A stretch of DNA of 64,000 nucleotides from Ralstonia pickettii (GTDB taxonomy: Bacteria; Pseudomonadota; Gammaproteobacteria; Burkholderiales; Burkholderiaceae). The position numbers and the translations under genes were made by a program. The stretch is taken from positions 1 to 64,000 of the forward strand of contig NZ_CP066771.1 of the NCBI RefSeq assembly GCF_016466415.2, written 5' to 3'. The notes beneath the pieces are model-generated. The model was not told the origin of the DNA. It saw only the letters and a program-made list of their open reading frames with translations, and did no database searches. This document shows, piece by piece, positions 56,424 to 64,000 of this stretch (the first letter of the stretch is position 1; every line of letters starts with the position of its first letter).

Positions 56424-57617
56424 CTAACCCAAGCGGTTCGAGCGGTCTGCATCCGCAAAGCCGGCCAGCGGCAGCGCCGCATCGATGCCTTTGCCCAGCG
56501 CGATGGCTTTGAACAGCTCGCCCATTTCTGCCTCGGACAGCAGCTTCTGCACGGCATTGGCGGCCGGCAGAAACTGCATCGGGTCGGACGGATCGAGCCT
56601 CATCAGCAATTCGCCCACACCGGCGCTCAACAGAAAGCGCGCCTGGCTCGTATAGCCGAGCAGTTCCAGCCCGGCTTCCTGGCCCGCCTGTGCAATCCCC
56701 GAAAAATCGACGTGCGCGGTGATGTCCTGCAGGCCGGGCAGCCAGAACGGATCGTCGTGCGCGTGCTGGCGGTAGTGGCACATGAGCGTGCCGTTGGCGC
56801 GGTGCGCGTGGTAGTACTCGGCGGCCGGGAAACCGTAGTCGATCAGCAGCAGCAGGCCGCGCTCGAGTGCCGCGCCGACACTGCGGATGAAGCCCTCGCC
56901 GGCTTCGTGCGATTCGGTCACGAAGTCGTCCGTGCCGGGCAGGGCGGCCAGCTTGGCGGGCACCTCCGACAGACTCACGGGCCGGTCTTCCCATTGCAGG
57001 CCGTTGTCGGCATCGAGCACCACGCCGCGCTGGTGCCACACGCCGTCGCGGCGCGCCCAGAGCGACACGGGCATCGCATCGAGCACTTCGTTGCCGACCA
57101 TCACGCCTGTGAACGGCGCGGGCAACGTGTCATGCCACCGCGCGAGGGCGCCCAGCTCGGGGCCGAGCGCAGTCAGACGCTCCTGCTGGCGCTGGCGCAG
57201 CTCGCCGGAGAGTTCGACGATGCCGTAGCTGTCGGGCCGCGCGCCCAGCGCATCCAATTCGGTGAGGATGTCGGCGGCAAGCTTGCCGGTGCCGGCGCCA
57301 AATTCCAGCACGCGACGCTGGCCTTCGGGCAATGCCTGCAGCACTTGCGCGATCTGGTGTGCCACGGTGCGCCCGAAGAACGGCGTCAGTTCCGGCGCGG
57401 TGATGAAGTCGCCGCCGTCCTCCACGCGCCTGCCGAACTTGGCCGCGCCGCCGCTGTAATAGCCCAGGCCGGGCGCGTAAAGCGCCAGTTCCATGTAGCG
57501 GTCGAACGGAAGCCAGCCCCCGGCGGCCGCAATGGCGTCGGCGATCACGGCGAACAGGTGCGCGGACTGCGCCTGCGCCGCCTCGTTGGGAAGCGGTAAA
57601 CTCATGGTTTTGCTCAT
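56424..57617 (-). CDS. MidA/NDUFAF7-like SAM-dependent methyltransferase
   Basis: The 397-aa protein matches the bacterial MidA/COG1565 family: SAM motif LEFGAGTGKLAADIL, and the conserved GDFITAPELTPFFG, GNEVLDAMPV and LLLIDYGFPAAEYYH blocks. The mitochondrial homologue methylates an arginine of complex I. The start at 57617 is 16 bp from the divergent SDR gene. Confidence 0.9.
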   Translation of the reverse strand: MSKTMSLPLPNEAAQAQSAHLFAVIADAIAAAGGWLPFDRYMELALYAPGLGYYSGGAAKFGRRVEDGGDFITAPELTPFFGRTVAHQIAQVLQALPEGQRRVLEFGAGTGKLAADILTELDALGARPDSYGIVELSGELRQRQQERLTALGPELGALARWHDTLPAPFTGVMVGNEVLDAMPVSLWARRDGVWHQRGVVLDADNGLQWEDRPVSLSEVPAKLAALPGTDDFVTESHEAGEGFIRSVGAALERGLLLLIDYGFPAAEYYHAHRANGTLMCHYRQHAHDDPFWLPGLQDITAHVDFSGIAQAGQEAGLELLGYTSQARFLLSAGVGELLMRLDPSDPMQFLPAANAVQKLLSEAEMGELFKAIALGKGIDAALPLAGFADADRSNRLG

Positions 57618-57633
57618 CGGCGAATTGTAAACA

Positions 57634-58452
57634 ATGGCGCAGACGCCCAACCAGTCCACTGCGGAATCGACCGCAGAATCCGCTACACAGCGGCGCATCG
57701 CTCTCGTCACAGGCGCAGGCCGTCGCGTGGGGCGCGTCATTGCCCTGGCCCTGGCCCGTCACGGCTGGGATGTGGCAGTGCATTGCCACCGCTCGCGCAC
57801 CGAGGCCGACGCCGTGGCCGCCGAGATCACCGCCATGGGCCGGCGCGCCGCCGTGCTGCAGGCCGACCTGTCGGACGAAGCCGCCGCCGGCCGCCTGATC
57901 GCCGATTGCAGCGCTGCATTGGGTACGCCCACGTGCCTGGTCAACAACGCGTCGCTGTTCCAGTACGACGTCGCGACCAGCTTCAGCTATGCGTCGCTCG
58001 ATACGCACATGCGCACCAACGTGGCGGCGCCGCTGCTGCTGTCGCGCGAGCTGCACCGTGCGCTGACTGCCGATGGCGCCGAGCACCGCGGCGTCGTCAT
58101 CAATCTGCTCGACCAGAAGCTCGATAACCTGAACCCGGATTTCCTCTCTTACACGTTGTCGAAGGCGGCGCTGTCGACCGCCACGATGCAGCTTGCGCAG
58201 GCGCTGGCGCCCGCGCTGCGCGTGGTGGGCGTGGCGCCGGGCATCACGATGGTGTCGGGCGACCAGTCGCAAGGCGGGTTTGCACGCGCGCACCAGATGA
58301 CGCCGCTGGGCCAGTCGTCCACGCCGGAAGACATCGCCGAGGCGGTGTGCTACCTCGCCACCGCCCGCGCCGTCACCGGCACCACACTGTTCGTCGACGG
58401 AGGCCAGCACCTGATGCCGCTGGCTCGCGACGTGATGTTCCTGACTGAATAA
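57634..58452 (+). CDS. SDR oxidoreductase, pteridine/dihydrofolate reductase-like (FolM type)
   Basis: The 272-aa short-chain dehydrogenase has the nucleotide-binding motif TGAGRRVG, that is TGxxxRxG instead of TGxxxGxG. This variant is typical of PTR1 and FolM pteridine reductases. NNAS and the catalytic YTLSK tetrad residues are present. It lies 18 bp before folB, which supports a role in pterin or folate metabolism. Confidence 0.85.
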   Translation: MAQTPNQSTAESTAESATQRRIALVTGAGRRVGRVIALALARHGWDVAVHCHRSRTEADAVAAEITAMGRRAAVLQADLSDEAAAGRLIADCSAALGTPTCLVNNASLFQYDVATSFSYASLDTHMRTNVAAPLLLSRELHRALTADGAEHRGVVINLLDQKLDNLNPDFLSYTLSKAALSTATMQLAQALAPALRVVGVAPGITMVSGDQSQGGFARAHQMTPLGQSSTPEDIAEAVCYLATARAVTGTTLFVDGGQHLMPLARDVMFLTE

Positions 58453-58470
58453 TCTTTCCCCGGACGCCCC

Positions 58471-58869
58471 ATGCTTTCCCTGCTATCCCACCCGCGCCTG
58501 TCGCACTGCCGCCGCATGTTTCTGCGCAATTACGAAGTGCAGATCAACATCGGCGTGCATGAATTCGAGAAGAAGGGCGAGCAGCGCGTCCTGATCAACA
58601 TCGAGCTGTACGTGCCGCTGGAGCATTCGTCGCCCACGGAAGACAAGCTGCATGAAGTGGTGGATTACGACTTCATGCGCGAGACCGTGGCGCGGCGCAT
58701 GGCGCAAGGCCATATCCATCTGCAGGAGACGCTGTGCGATGACGTGCTGACGGCGATGCTCAAGCACCCGCATGTGCTGGCCGCGCGGGTGTCGACGGAG
58801 AAGCCGGATGTGTATCCGGATTGTGAGTCGGTGGGGGTGGAGGTGTTTCGGATCAAGGAACAGGCCTGA
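58471..58869 (+). CDS. folB: Dihydroneopterin aldolase family protein
   Basis: The 132-aa protein has the FolB fold features (MFLRNYEVQINIGVHEFEKK, then VVDYDFMRETVARRM and HLQETLCDDV). FolB splits dihydroneopterin in folate synthesis; FolX is a close epimerase relative. It pairs with the upstream pteridine-reductase-like gene in a two-gene operon. Confidence 0.85.
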   Translation: MLSLLSHPRLSHCRRMFLRNYEVQINIGVHEFEKKGEQRVLINIELYVPLEHSSPTEDKLHEVVDYDFMRETVARRMAQGHIHLQETLCDDVLTAMLKHPHVLAARVSTEKPDVYPDCESVGVEVFRIKEQA

Positions 58870-58987
58870 GCGCTTGTTCTTCTTTGCACCACCGGCGTTT
58901 GTGGTGCATCCCTTGTTTCATCCCCTGCCGGGGCTGACTCACTTTCTTTGTCTTGCCAAAGAAAGTAACCAAAGAAAGGCGCGCCCG
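58870..58987. repeat. Conserved intergenic repeat motif, left part
   Basis: This stretch contains CTTTCTTTG-TCTTGC-CAAAGAAAG, a 9-bp inverted repeat (about 58941-58964), then TAACCAAAGAAAGGCGCGCC. This wording is familiar from many betaproteobacterial and Xanthomonas intergenic regions. It runs into the longer palindrome to the right. Confidence 0.6.
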
Positions 58988-59103
58988 ATGCGGCGAAAAA
59001 CTCCTTGAATTTATGTCGCAAGGAGGGGAAGGGAAAAACTCGCTGCGCTCAGACAGTTTCCCTTCCTTTTTCCTCCTTGCAACAGAAATTCAAGGCGCCG
59101 CAT
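58988..59103. repeat. 116-bp near-perfect palindromic intergenic element
   Basis: The arms pair almost throughout: ATGCGGCG (58988-58995) with CGCCGCAT (59096-59103), CCTTGAATTT (59003-59012) with AAATTCAAGG (59086-59095), TGTCGCAAGGAGG with CCTCCTTGCAACA (one mismatch), and GGAAGGGAAA with TTTCCCTTCC. The loop is CGCTGCGCTCAGAC (59041-59054). It is likely a mobile or repeated palindromic element, or a strong structured RNA. Confidence 0.85.
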
Positions 59104-59167
59104 AGGGCAGGGTACGGCCACACGGTCTGTGTGCGGGCGTTGGCGGTCCGCTTTTTTTTACGGCGGC

Positions 59168-60097
59168 TTAAGCCGCCGTTGCGTATTCGCGGCGCTGGGC
59201 GTGCAGCGCGCCTGCGACGCTGGCCAGCAGGTCCAGGGCCAGATGCGCTGTGATTCCGTCCTTGTCGTGGCGCGGGTTGTATTCCACCAGTTCGAATGCG
59301 GCAAACCGTGCGTCGCGCGCGCACGCGGCGAGTGCTTGCGCCATGCCCTGCCCGGTGAGGCCGTCTGTTTCGGGCGTGCCGACGCCCGGCGCGACGGCGG
59401 GGTCGAAGGCGTCCAGATCGAGTGTCACGCCAAAGGCGGCCGTGTCCGATTTGACTTGGCGGATGGCGTCGGCCATGACGGCGCGCAGACCATTGCGTGC
59501 CACTTCGGCGGCGTCGATGACGCGCACGCCAAGCAGGTCAAGCAACGCGCGTTCGGCGGGCTCGTAGCTGCGCGCGCCGATCACCACCACGTGTTCCGGC
59601 AGCAGCTTCGGCGCGGCATCGCGGATCTGCGTGAGGGCCGCTGCACCGTGGCCGAGCAGCGCCGCCAGCGGCATGCCGTGGATGGCGCCGGAATCGCTCG
59701 TCTGCGGCGTGTGGCTGTCGAGATGGGCGTCGATCCAGATCAGGCCGAGCGGACCCTTCGGCCGCAAGGCGTTTGCCACGCCTGACCAGGTGCCGATGGC
59801 ACAGGAGTGATCGCCGCCGATGACCACAGGCACATGCCCCTGGTGCACGCTGTGGGCGGTTGCGTCACCGAGCGCGCGCGAGAAACCGGCAACGCCCGGG
59901 AGCGCGGCCAAGCGCGCTGAGCGGCTGTGCCCGGCCGACGTGGCCAGTTCGATGTCGTGTACGAGCGTGGCCTGCGTGTCCGGCGTCTGCAATCGCGCCA
60001 GCGCGCCGGCCTCGAGCAGCGCACGCGGGCCGTCCTTGCAGCCGTCGTCTTGCGCTCCGCAGCCGATGGCCGCGCCGATCAGATCGATGATGGTCAT
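59168..60097 (-). CDS. rocF: Arginase
   Basis: Arginase splits arginine to ornithine and urea. The 309-aa protein has the manganese-binding motifs GGDHSCAIGT, IDAHLDSHT and LDLDAFDPAVAPGVGTPE. GGGGAG lies upstream of the ATG at 60097. It is 25 bp downstream of rocD on the same strand; together they turn arginine into glutamate semialdehyde. Confidence 0.95.
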   Translation of the reverse strand: MTIIDLIGAAIGCGAQDDGCKDGPRALLEAGALARLQTPDTQATLVHDIELATSAGHSRSARLAALPGVAGFSRALGDATAHSVHQGHVPVVIGGDHSCAIGTWSGVANALRPKGPLGLIWIDAHLDSHTPQTSDSGAIHGMPLAALLGHGAAALTQIRDAAPKLLPEHVVVIGARSYEPAERALLDLLGVRVIDAAEVARNGLRAVMADAIRQVKSDTAAFGVTLDLDAFDPAVAPGVGTPETDGLTGQGMAQALAACARDARFAAFELVEYNPRHDKDGITAHLALDLLASVAGALHAQRREYATAA

Positions 60098-60122
60098 GTC
60101 ACTCCCCTTGCAAGTTCTTCCG

Positions 60123-61349
60123 TCACGCCACCTTGCGCCGTGGCCAGCCGGCCAGCGTCTGGCGGATGGCCTCCAGTGCCAGTGCCAGTTCAGCTTCGCC
60201 AATCACCAGCGGCGGTGTCAGGCGCACCACGTTGCCGTAGGTGTCCTTGGTCAGAACGCCGCGCTCAGCCAGCGCGAAGGCGAAGTCGTGCGCGTCGATG
60301 TCGGCATCGAGTTGCAGGCCGATCATCAAGCCGCGCCCGCGCACCTGCCGCACGCCGTGGCCAACGAGCGTCTTCAGTTCGTTGACGAACGCTGCGCCCA
60401 CGCGCGCGGCACGCTGTGGCAGTTGTTCTTCAATCAGCAAGCCGAGTGCCGCGCGTCCGATGTGCGCTGCGAGCGGGTTGCCGCCAAACGTGGAGCCGTG
60501 GTCGCCCGGGTGGAACACGCCGATGACCGCCTCGCGCCCGGCAATGGCCGATACGGGCACCATGCCGCCGCCGAGCGCCTTGCCCAGCACCACCAGATCG
60601 GCGTCCACGCCTTCATGCCAGCTCGCCAGCACATCACCGGTTCGGCCCAGGCCCGTTTGCACCTCGTCGCAGACGAGGAGCACGTTGTGCCGCGTGGCAA
60701 GTTCACGCGCGAGTTTGAGGTAGCCGGCGGGCGGTTCGACGATGCCGCCTTCGCCTTGCACCGGCTCCATCAGGATGGCGCCCGTGTTGGGCCCGATCGC
60801 CGCACGTAGCGCATCAGCGTCGCCGAACGGAATGCGCCGGAAGCCCGCCGCGAACGGGCCGAATCCATAGCGGTATTGATCGTGCGAGGAGAACCCGACG
60901 ATCGTTGTCGTGCGGCCGTGGAAATTGTTGTCGAAGACGACGATTTCGGCCGCCTCGGGCGGCAGGCCCTTCACGTCGCGCGCCCATTTTCGGGCTGCTT
61001 TGATCGCGGTTTCGACGGCTTCCGCGCCGGTGTTCATGGGCAGCGCGCGGTCCATGCGCGTGATGCGGCAGACGTCAGCCAGGAAGGGCCCCAGCTCGGT
61101 ATTGTGGAAGGCGCGCGACGTGAGCGTCAGCCGGCCGGCCTGCTCCGTCAGTGCAGCAACGAGTTTCGGATGTGAATGTCCGAAGCTGACGGCCGAATAC
61201 GCCGACATCATGTCGAGGTAGCGCCGGCCGTCCGTATCGAACAGCCACACGCCTTCGCCGCGTTCCAGCATGACCGGCAACGGCGCGTAGTTGTGTGCGC
61301 CGTAGCGGTCTTCCAATGCATAGCTCGGATGTTGCATTGCGGTCGTCAT
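60123..61349 (-). CDS. rocD: Ornithine aminotransferase
   Basis: RocD moves the delta-amino group of ornithine to 2-oxoglutarate. The 408-aa class III PLP aminotransferase has MNTGAEAVETAIKAARKW, the PLP lysine in LGKALGGGMVP, and the STFGGNPLAAHIGRAAL block. A strong AGGAGG lies before the ATG at 61349. It heads the rocDF operon, and a LysR regulator is divergent. Confidence 0.95.
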   Translation of the reverse strand: MTTAMQHPSYALEDRYGAHNYAPLPVMLERGEGVWLFDTDGRRYLDMMSAYSAVSFGHSHPKLVAALTEQAGRLTLTSRAFHNTELGPFLADVCRITRMDRALPMNTGAEAVETAIKAARKWARDVKGLPPEAAEIVVFDNNFHGRTTTIVGFSSHDQYRYGFGPFAAGFRRIPFGDADALRAAIGPNTGAILMEPVQGEGGIVEPPAGYLKLARELATRHNVLLVCDEVQTGLGRTGDVLASWHEGVDADLVVLGKALGGGMVPVSAIAGREAVIGVFHPGDHGSTFGGNPLAAHIGRAALGLLIEEQLPQRAARVGAAFVNELKTLVGHGVRQVRGRGLMIGLQLDADIDAHDFAFALAERGVLTKDTYGNVVRLTPPLVIGEAELALALEAIRQTLAGWPRRKVA

Positions 61350-61404
61350 GATGGCCTCCTGCCTGGATCGGTCGTTCACTTGCGGCGCATTGTGCGATCT
61401 GACA

Positions 61405-61460
61405 GACTTGAAATCAAATCGAATGTTTTTCGTTTTTCGATCCAAAAATTTGATAGATAA
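61405..61460. promoter_or_regulatory. AT-rich control region between rocD and the LysR gene
   Basis: This 56-bp AT-rich patch contains ATCAAAT (61413-61419) and ATTTGAT (61448-61454), a 7-bp inverted repeat, and tracts of T around TCGA. It is the likely binding region of the LysR regulator and holds the promoters of both genes. Confidence 0.5.
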
Positions 61461-61478
61461 GGGCACCCGTCTTCTGCC

Positions 61479-62402
61479 ATGTCGCACTCGCCGCTGCGCT
61501 ATCTGCATAGCTTCCTGACCGTCGCCAACGAGGGCAGCTTCGTGCGGGCGGCAGACCGCCTCGCCGTGTCGCAACCGGCGTTGTCGTACCAGATGCGGCA
61601 GCTCGAACAGTGGCTCGGCGTTCCCTTGTTTGAGCGCTCGGGGCGCAAGCTCGTGCTCACGCGCGCCGGCACGTCGGTGCGGGCGTGGTGCCGTGATGCG
61701 TTTGCCGGGTTGGATGAACTCCGCGCCGCATTGCACAGCGGCGAGATGGAGCGCGTGTCGCTCAAGCTGGCGAGCGGCTCCAGCTTCGGGCGCTATGTGC
61801 TGATGCCGGCGCTCCTGACGCCGTCGCCCGAGTCGGATGCGCCGCTGTTGGACGACGTGCGCCTCGAACTCGCCTTCGGCAGCGACGAAGAGGTCTTCGG
61901 CCACGTCGAATCCGGCCGCGCCGATCTCGGTTTCGTCTACACGCCGCGCACGTCTCGCCTATTTGAGCACCACGCCGTCTATACCGAAGAGTTCGTGCTG
62001 GCCTGCAGCGCCCGCGCACTGCGTGAGCACGCTGCGCCACGCACGCTGGCCGACTGCGCGGCACTGCCCTTCGTCACCTACGACGAATCCGATGCGGTCT
62101 ACGGGCTGTGGTTCAGGGCGCTGTTCCGGCGCATGCCCGAGACGACCGTCAGCGCACATCACGTGTCCGACCTGGAAGAGGTGAGCACATTGGTGGAGGC
62201 CGACATGGGCTGGTCGGTGCTGCCGCTGCATGCCATTCAGGATGCAGTGGAGCGCGGGCGCCTGGAGGTCGTGCGCCCGATCGTGGCGCGGCGCTGCCTG
62301 AACACCGTGTTTGCCGTGCGCCGCACATCGAGCTTTCCGAGCGAAGCCCAAGACCGTTTGCTGGTGCGGTTGGCACAGCTTGACGCCGCGGCGCGCGTGT
62401 AG
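61479..62402 (+). CDS. LysR-family regulator of the rocDF operon
   Basis: The 307-aa LysR-type protein has the HTH (FLTVANEGSFVRAADRLAVS, then QPALSYQMRQLE) and a substrate-binding domain. It is divergent from rocD-rocF and, as usual for LysR genes, probably activates them in response to arginine or ornithine. The link is by position. Confidence 0.9.
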   Translation: MSHSPLRYLHSFLTVANEGSFVRAADRLAVSQPALSYQMRQLEQWLGVPLFERSGRKLVLTRAGTSVRAWCRDAFAGLDELRAALHSGEMERVSLKLASGSSFGRYVLMPALLTPSPESDAPLLDDVRLELAFGSDEEVFGHVESGRADLGFVYTPRTSRLFEHHAVYTEEFVLACSARALREHAAPRTLADCAALPFVTYDESDAVYGLWFRALFRRMPETTVSAHHVSDLEEVSTLVEADMGWSVLPLHAIQDAVERGRLEVVRPIVARRCLNTVFAVRRTSSFPSEAQDRLLVRLAQLDAAARV

Positions 62403-62456
62403 GTGCCGGTCGCGACCTTCCAGGCCGATTTGCGATCCGCCAAATGCCGCCTTGAA

Positions 62457-62478
62457 ATTAATTAACTAGACAATTAAT
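62457..62478. promoter_or_regulatory. TetR operator candidate
   Basis: ATTAATT (62457-62463) and AATTAAT (62472-62478) form a perfect 7-bp dyad with an 8-bp spacer containing CTAGAC, ending 9 bp before the TetR start. It fits autorepression by TetR-type proteins. Confidence 0.65.
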
Positions 62479-62487
62479 ATCTGCGGC

Positions 62488-63234
62488 ATGGCAACCCGCA
62501 AACCTTCCCCGCGCGGCCCGGGCCGCCCCCGTCGTCAGGATGGCGCGGCGCAGGACGGCCTCCGCGACCGTTTGCTCGACATCGCTGTCACCCTGTTTGC
62601 GCGCGACGGCGTTGGCCCGACCACGCTTGCCGCCATCGCGCGCGAAGCCGGGGTGACTGCACCGATGGTGCATTACCACTTCAAGACGCGCGATCAGTTG
62701 CTCGATGCGGTGGTGGAGGTGCGCATCCGCCCGTTGATCGATCAAGTGACGGGCCCTGCGCTGGCGATCATCGCCGATGGCGCGCATCTGCCTGACCTCG
62801 CGCAGACCATGGCCGGTGTCGCGCAGCGCATGGTGGCGGTGGCCAAGGCCACGCCGTGGTTTCCGACGCTATGGATTCGCGAGATCGCCAGCGAGGGCGG
62901 TCAGTTGCGCGAGCGTGTGTTCGCGCGCATTGCGCTGGAGCGCGCCACGTTGCTGGTCGACCGCATTGCCCGCGCACAAGCCGCCGGGGCGGTGAACGCG
63001 GCACTGCAGCCACCGCTGGTGATGGTGTCGGTGATTGGCCTGGCGATGCTGCCTTTGGCAACGCGCGCGCTCTGGGGCCGCCTGCCGCTGGCGGATCGGG
63101 TCAGCGACGAGGACATCGGGCGGCACGTGGCCGCGCTGCTGTTGCACGGTATCGGCCCGGTCGCACCGCCCGAGGACGCCAGCAGGCAGAAGACGAAGCC
63201 AAAGTCGACGCCTGAGAGCACGGGGCGCAAGTAG
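62488..63234 (+). CDS. TetR-family transcriptional regulator
   Basis: The 248-aa protein has the TetR HTH (LLDIAVTLFARDGVGPTTLA, then REAGVTAPMVHYHFKTRDQL) and a helical effector domain. It lies 65 bp upstream of, and on the same strand as, an HlyD-type efflux adaptor gene that it probably controls. A dyad lies just before its start. Confidence 0.9.
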   Translation: MATRKPSPRGPGRPRRQDGAAQDGLRDRLLDIAVTLFARDGVGPTTLAAIAREAGVTAPMVHYHFKTRDQLLDAVVEVRIRPLIDQVTGPALAIIADGAHLPDLAQTMAGVAQRMVAVAKATPWFPTLWIREIASEGGQLRERVFARIALERATLLVDRIARAQAAGAVNAALQPPLVMVSVIGLAMLPLATRALWGRLPLADRVSDEDIGRHVAALLLHGIGPVAPPEDASRQKTKPKSTPESTGRK

Positions 63235-63299
63235 GCGAACACGGCACGCAATCGAATCAATCGCAACAATCGAACCAATCGAATCCCGCGGAGGGCGGT

Positions 63300-64000
63300 A
63301 TGCGGCAAGCGTTGTGCATCGGCAGGGCTGGGTGTGTGGCGGCGGTATCGGCTGCGGCAATGGTGTTGGTGGGCTGCGCCAAACACGACGACCGCACCTA
63401 CCAGGGCTATGTGGAAGGCGAGTTCGTCTACGTGGCCTCGCCGGTGGGCGGGCGGCTCGAACATCTCGGTGTGCAGCGTGGGCAGACCGTCAACGCGGGT
63501 GCGCCGCTCTTCGTGCTGGAATCGGTGGACGAGACGGCGGCCCGCCAGCAGGCTGCCGCGCAACTGCAAGGCGCCGAAGCGCAGCTTGCCGATCTGAACG
63601 TCGGCAAGCGCGTGCCGGAAGTGGACGCGGTGCGCGCGCAACTGGCCCAGGCGGTGGCGGCGGACAAGCTCTCGTCGACGCAGCTTGCGCGTGACGAAGC
63701 GCAGTTCCGCGCAGGTGGCATCGCGCAATCGCAGCTCGATGCAAGCCGCTCCAGCGCGCAGACCAACGCGCAGCGCGTGCGTGAACTGACCAACCAGCTG
63801 CGCATTGCCCAGTTGCCGGCGCGCAATGACCAGATCCGCGCGCAATCCGCCCAGGTGGAAGCGGCGCGTGCGGCTGTGGCGCAAGCCCAATGGCGGCTCG
63901 ATCAGAAGGCACAGAAGGCTACGCAGGGCGGTCTCGTGTTCGACACGCTGTATCGCGAAGGCGAGTGGGTCGGCGCCGGCAGCCCCGTGGTGCGCATGCT
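63300..64000 (+). CDS. HlyD/RND-type periplasmic adaptor lipoprotein (partial)
   Basis: The frame starts with ATG after GGAGGGCGG and runs open to the window end; at least 233 codons are visible. It has a lipobox (VLVGCAKHDD), a biotinyl-lipoyl-like half (YVASPVGGRLEHLGVQRGQT), and a long coiled-coil hairpin rich in Ala and Gln, followed by the second lipoyl half (YREGEWVGAGSPVV). Such proteins link an inner-membrane ABC or RND exporter to an outer-membrane channel. The partner genes lie beyond the edge. The upstream TetR gene probably regulates it. Confidence 0.9.
   Translation, partial: MRQALCIGRAGCVAAVSAAAMVLVGCAKHDDRTYQGYVEGEFVYVASPVGGRLEHLGVQRGQTVNAGAPLFVLESVDETAARQQAAAQLQGAEAQLADLNVGKRVPEVDAVRAQLAQAVAADKLSSTQLARDEAQFRAGGIAQSQLDASRSSAQTNAQRVRELTNQLRIAQLPARNDQIRAQSAQVEAARAAVAQAQWRLDQKAQKATQGGLVFDTLYREGEWVGAGSPVVRM

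Overview
The window opens on the first base of dnaA and continues dnaA-dnaN-gyrB, so it is the replication-origin side of a chromosome. GC-rich coding, the betaproteobacterial-type dnaA-dnaN-gyrB order and the neighbouring families (metK next to two LpxL-like acyltransferases and dapF, MidA next to a pteridine-reductase-like SDR and folB, an ECF41 sigma factor next to a carboxymuconolactone decarboxylase) point to a member of the Burkholderiaceae, most likely Ralstonia of the pickettii/mannitolilytica/insidiosa type. The genus is inferred from gene content; no search was run.

Layout. 1-5639: dnaA, dnaN and gyrB. 5640-21600: an accessory region with visibly lower GC and looser codon use. It starts with about 1 kb that has no recognisable gene. 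Next comes a tightly coupled five-gene operon (6618-13904): a PLD-nuclease/SF2-helicase fusion, a 72-aa protein, a DndD-like SMC-type ATPase with a CPTC zinc hook, a 128-aa protein, and an 874-aa protein joining an RpoA-CTD-like domain to a sigma-70 region-4-like domain and winged-helix repeats. A convergent DNA methyltransferase (13901-15097) overlaps the operon's end by 4 bp and has an RHH-like N-terminus. I read this set as a methylation-linked anti-phage system. After it come a chromosomal-type hypothetical gene, a 21-bp tandem-repeat array, an IS3-family element, and the remains of a recombinase/ParB-like module. The IS3 element has cut the ParB-like gene down to 29 codons. A zinc-ribbon protein and an orphan fimbrial adhesin follow.

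21600-33790: a GntR-type regulator with a complete polar amino-acid ABC operon; a bestrophin-like channel; a Crp/Fnr regulator with two matching 16-bp palindromes that may link it to a cupin-like gene and an acyl-CoA synthetase; a seven-bladed YVTN lipoprotein; a GNAT acetyltransferase; and an ECF41 sigma factor with its carboxymuconolactone decarboxylase partner. The last two both have the same TGTCACA-N16-CGTC promoter. 33860-41780: a hybrid histidine kinase, a glutathione S-transferase, an HPP/CBS membrane protein, a PAP2 phosphatase with an autotransporter-type repeat, an AraC/GyrI regulator and a GYD protein.

41851-58869: housekeeping genes: metK, two lipid A acyltransferase-like genes, dapF, a PPK2 kinase, pyrE, exonuclease III, argC, an SPFH protein, a YdcF-like protein, a MarR/EamA pair with matching operators, an M48 protease, AmpG, MidA, a pteridine-reductase-like SDR and folB. 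58870-59167 holds a long palindromic intergenic element. 59168-62402 is an arginine catabolism cluster (arginase, ornithine aminotransferase) with a divergent LysR regulator. The window ends in a TetR regulator and the start of an HlyD-type efflux adaptor that runs off the edge.
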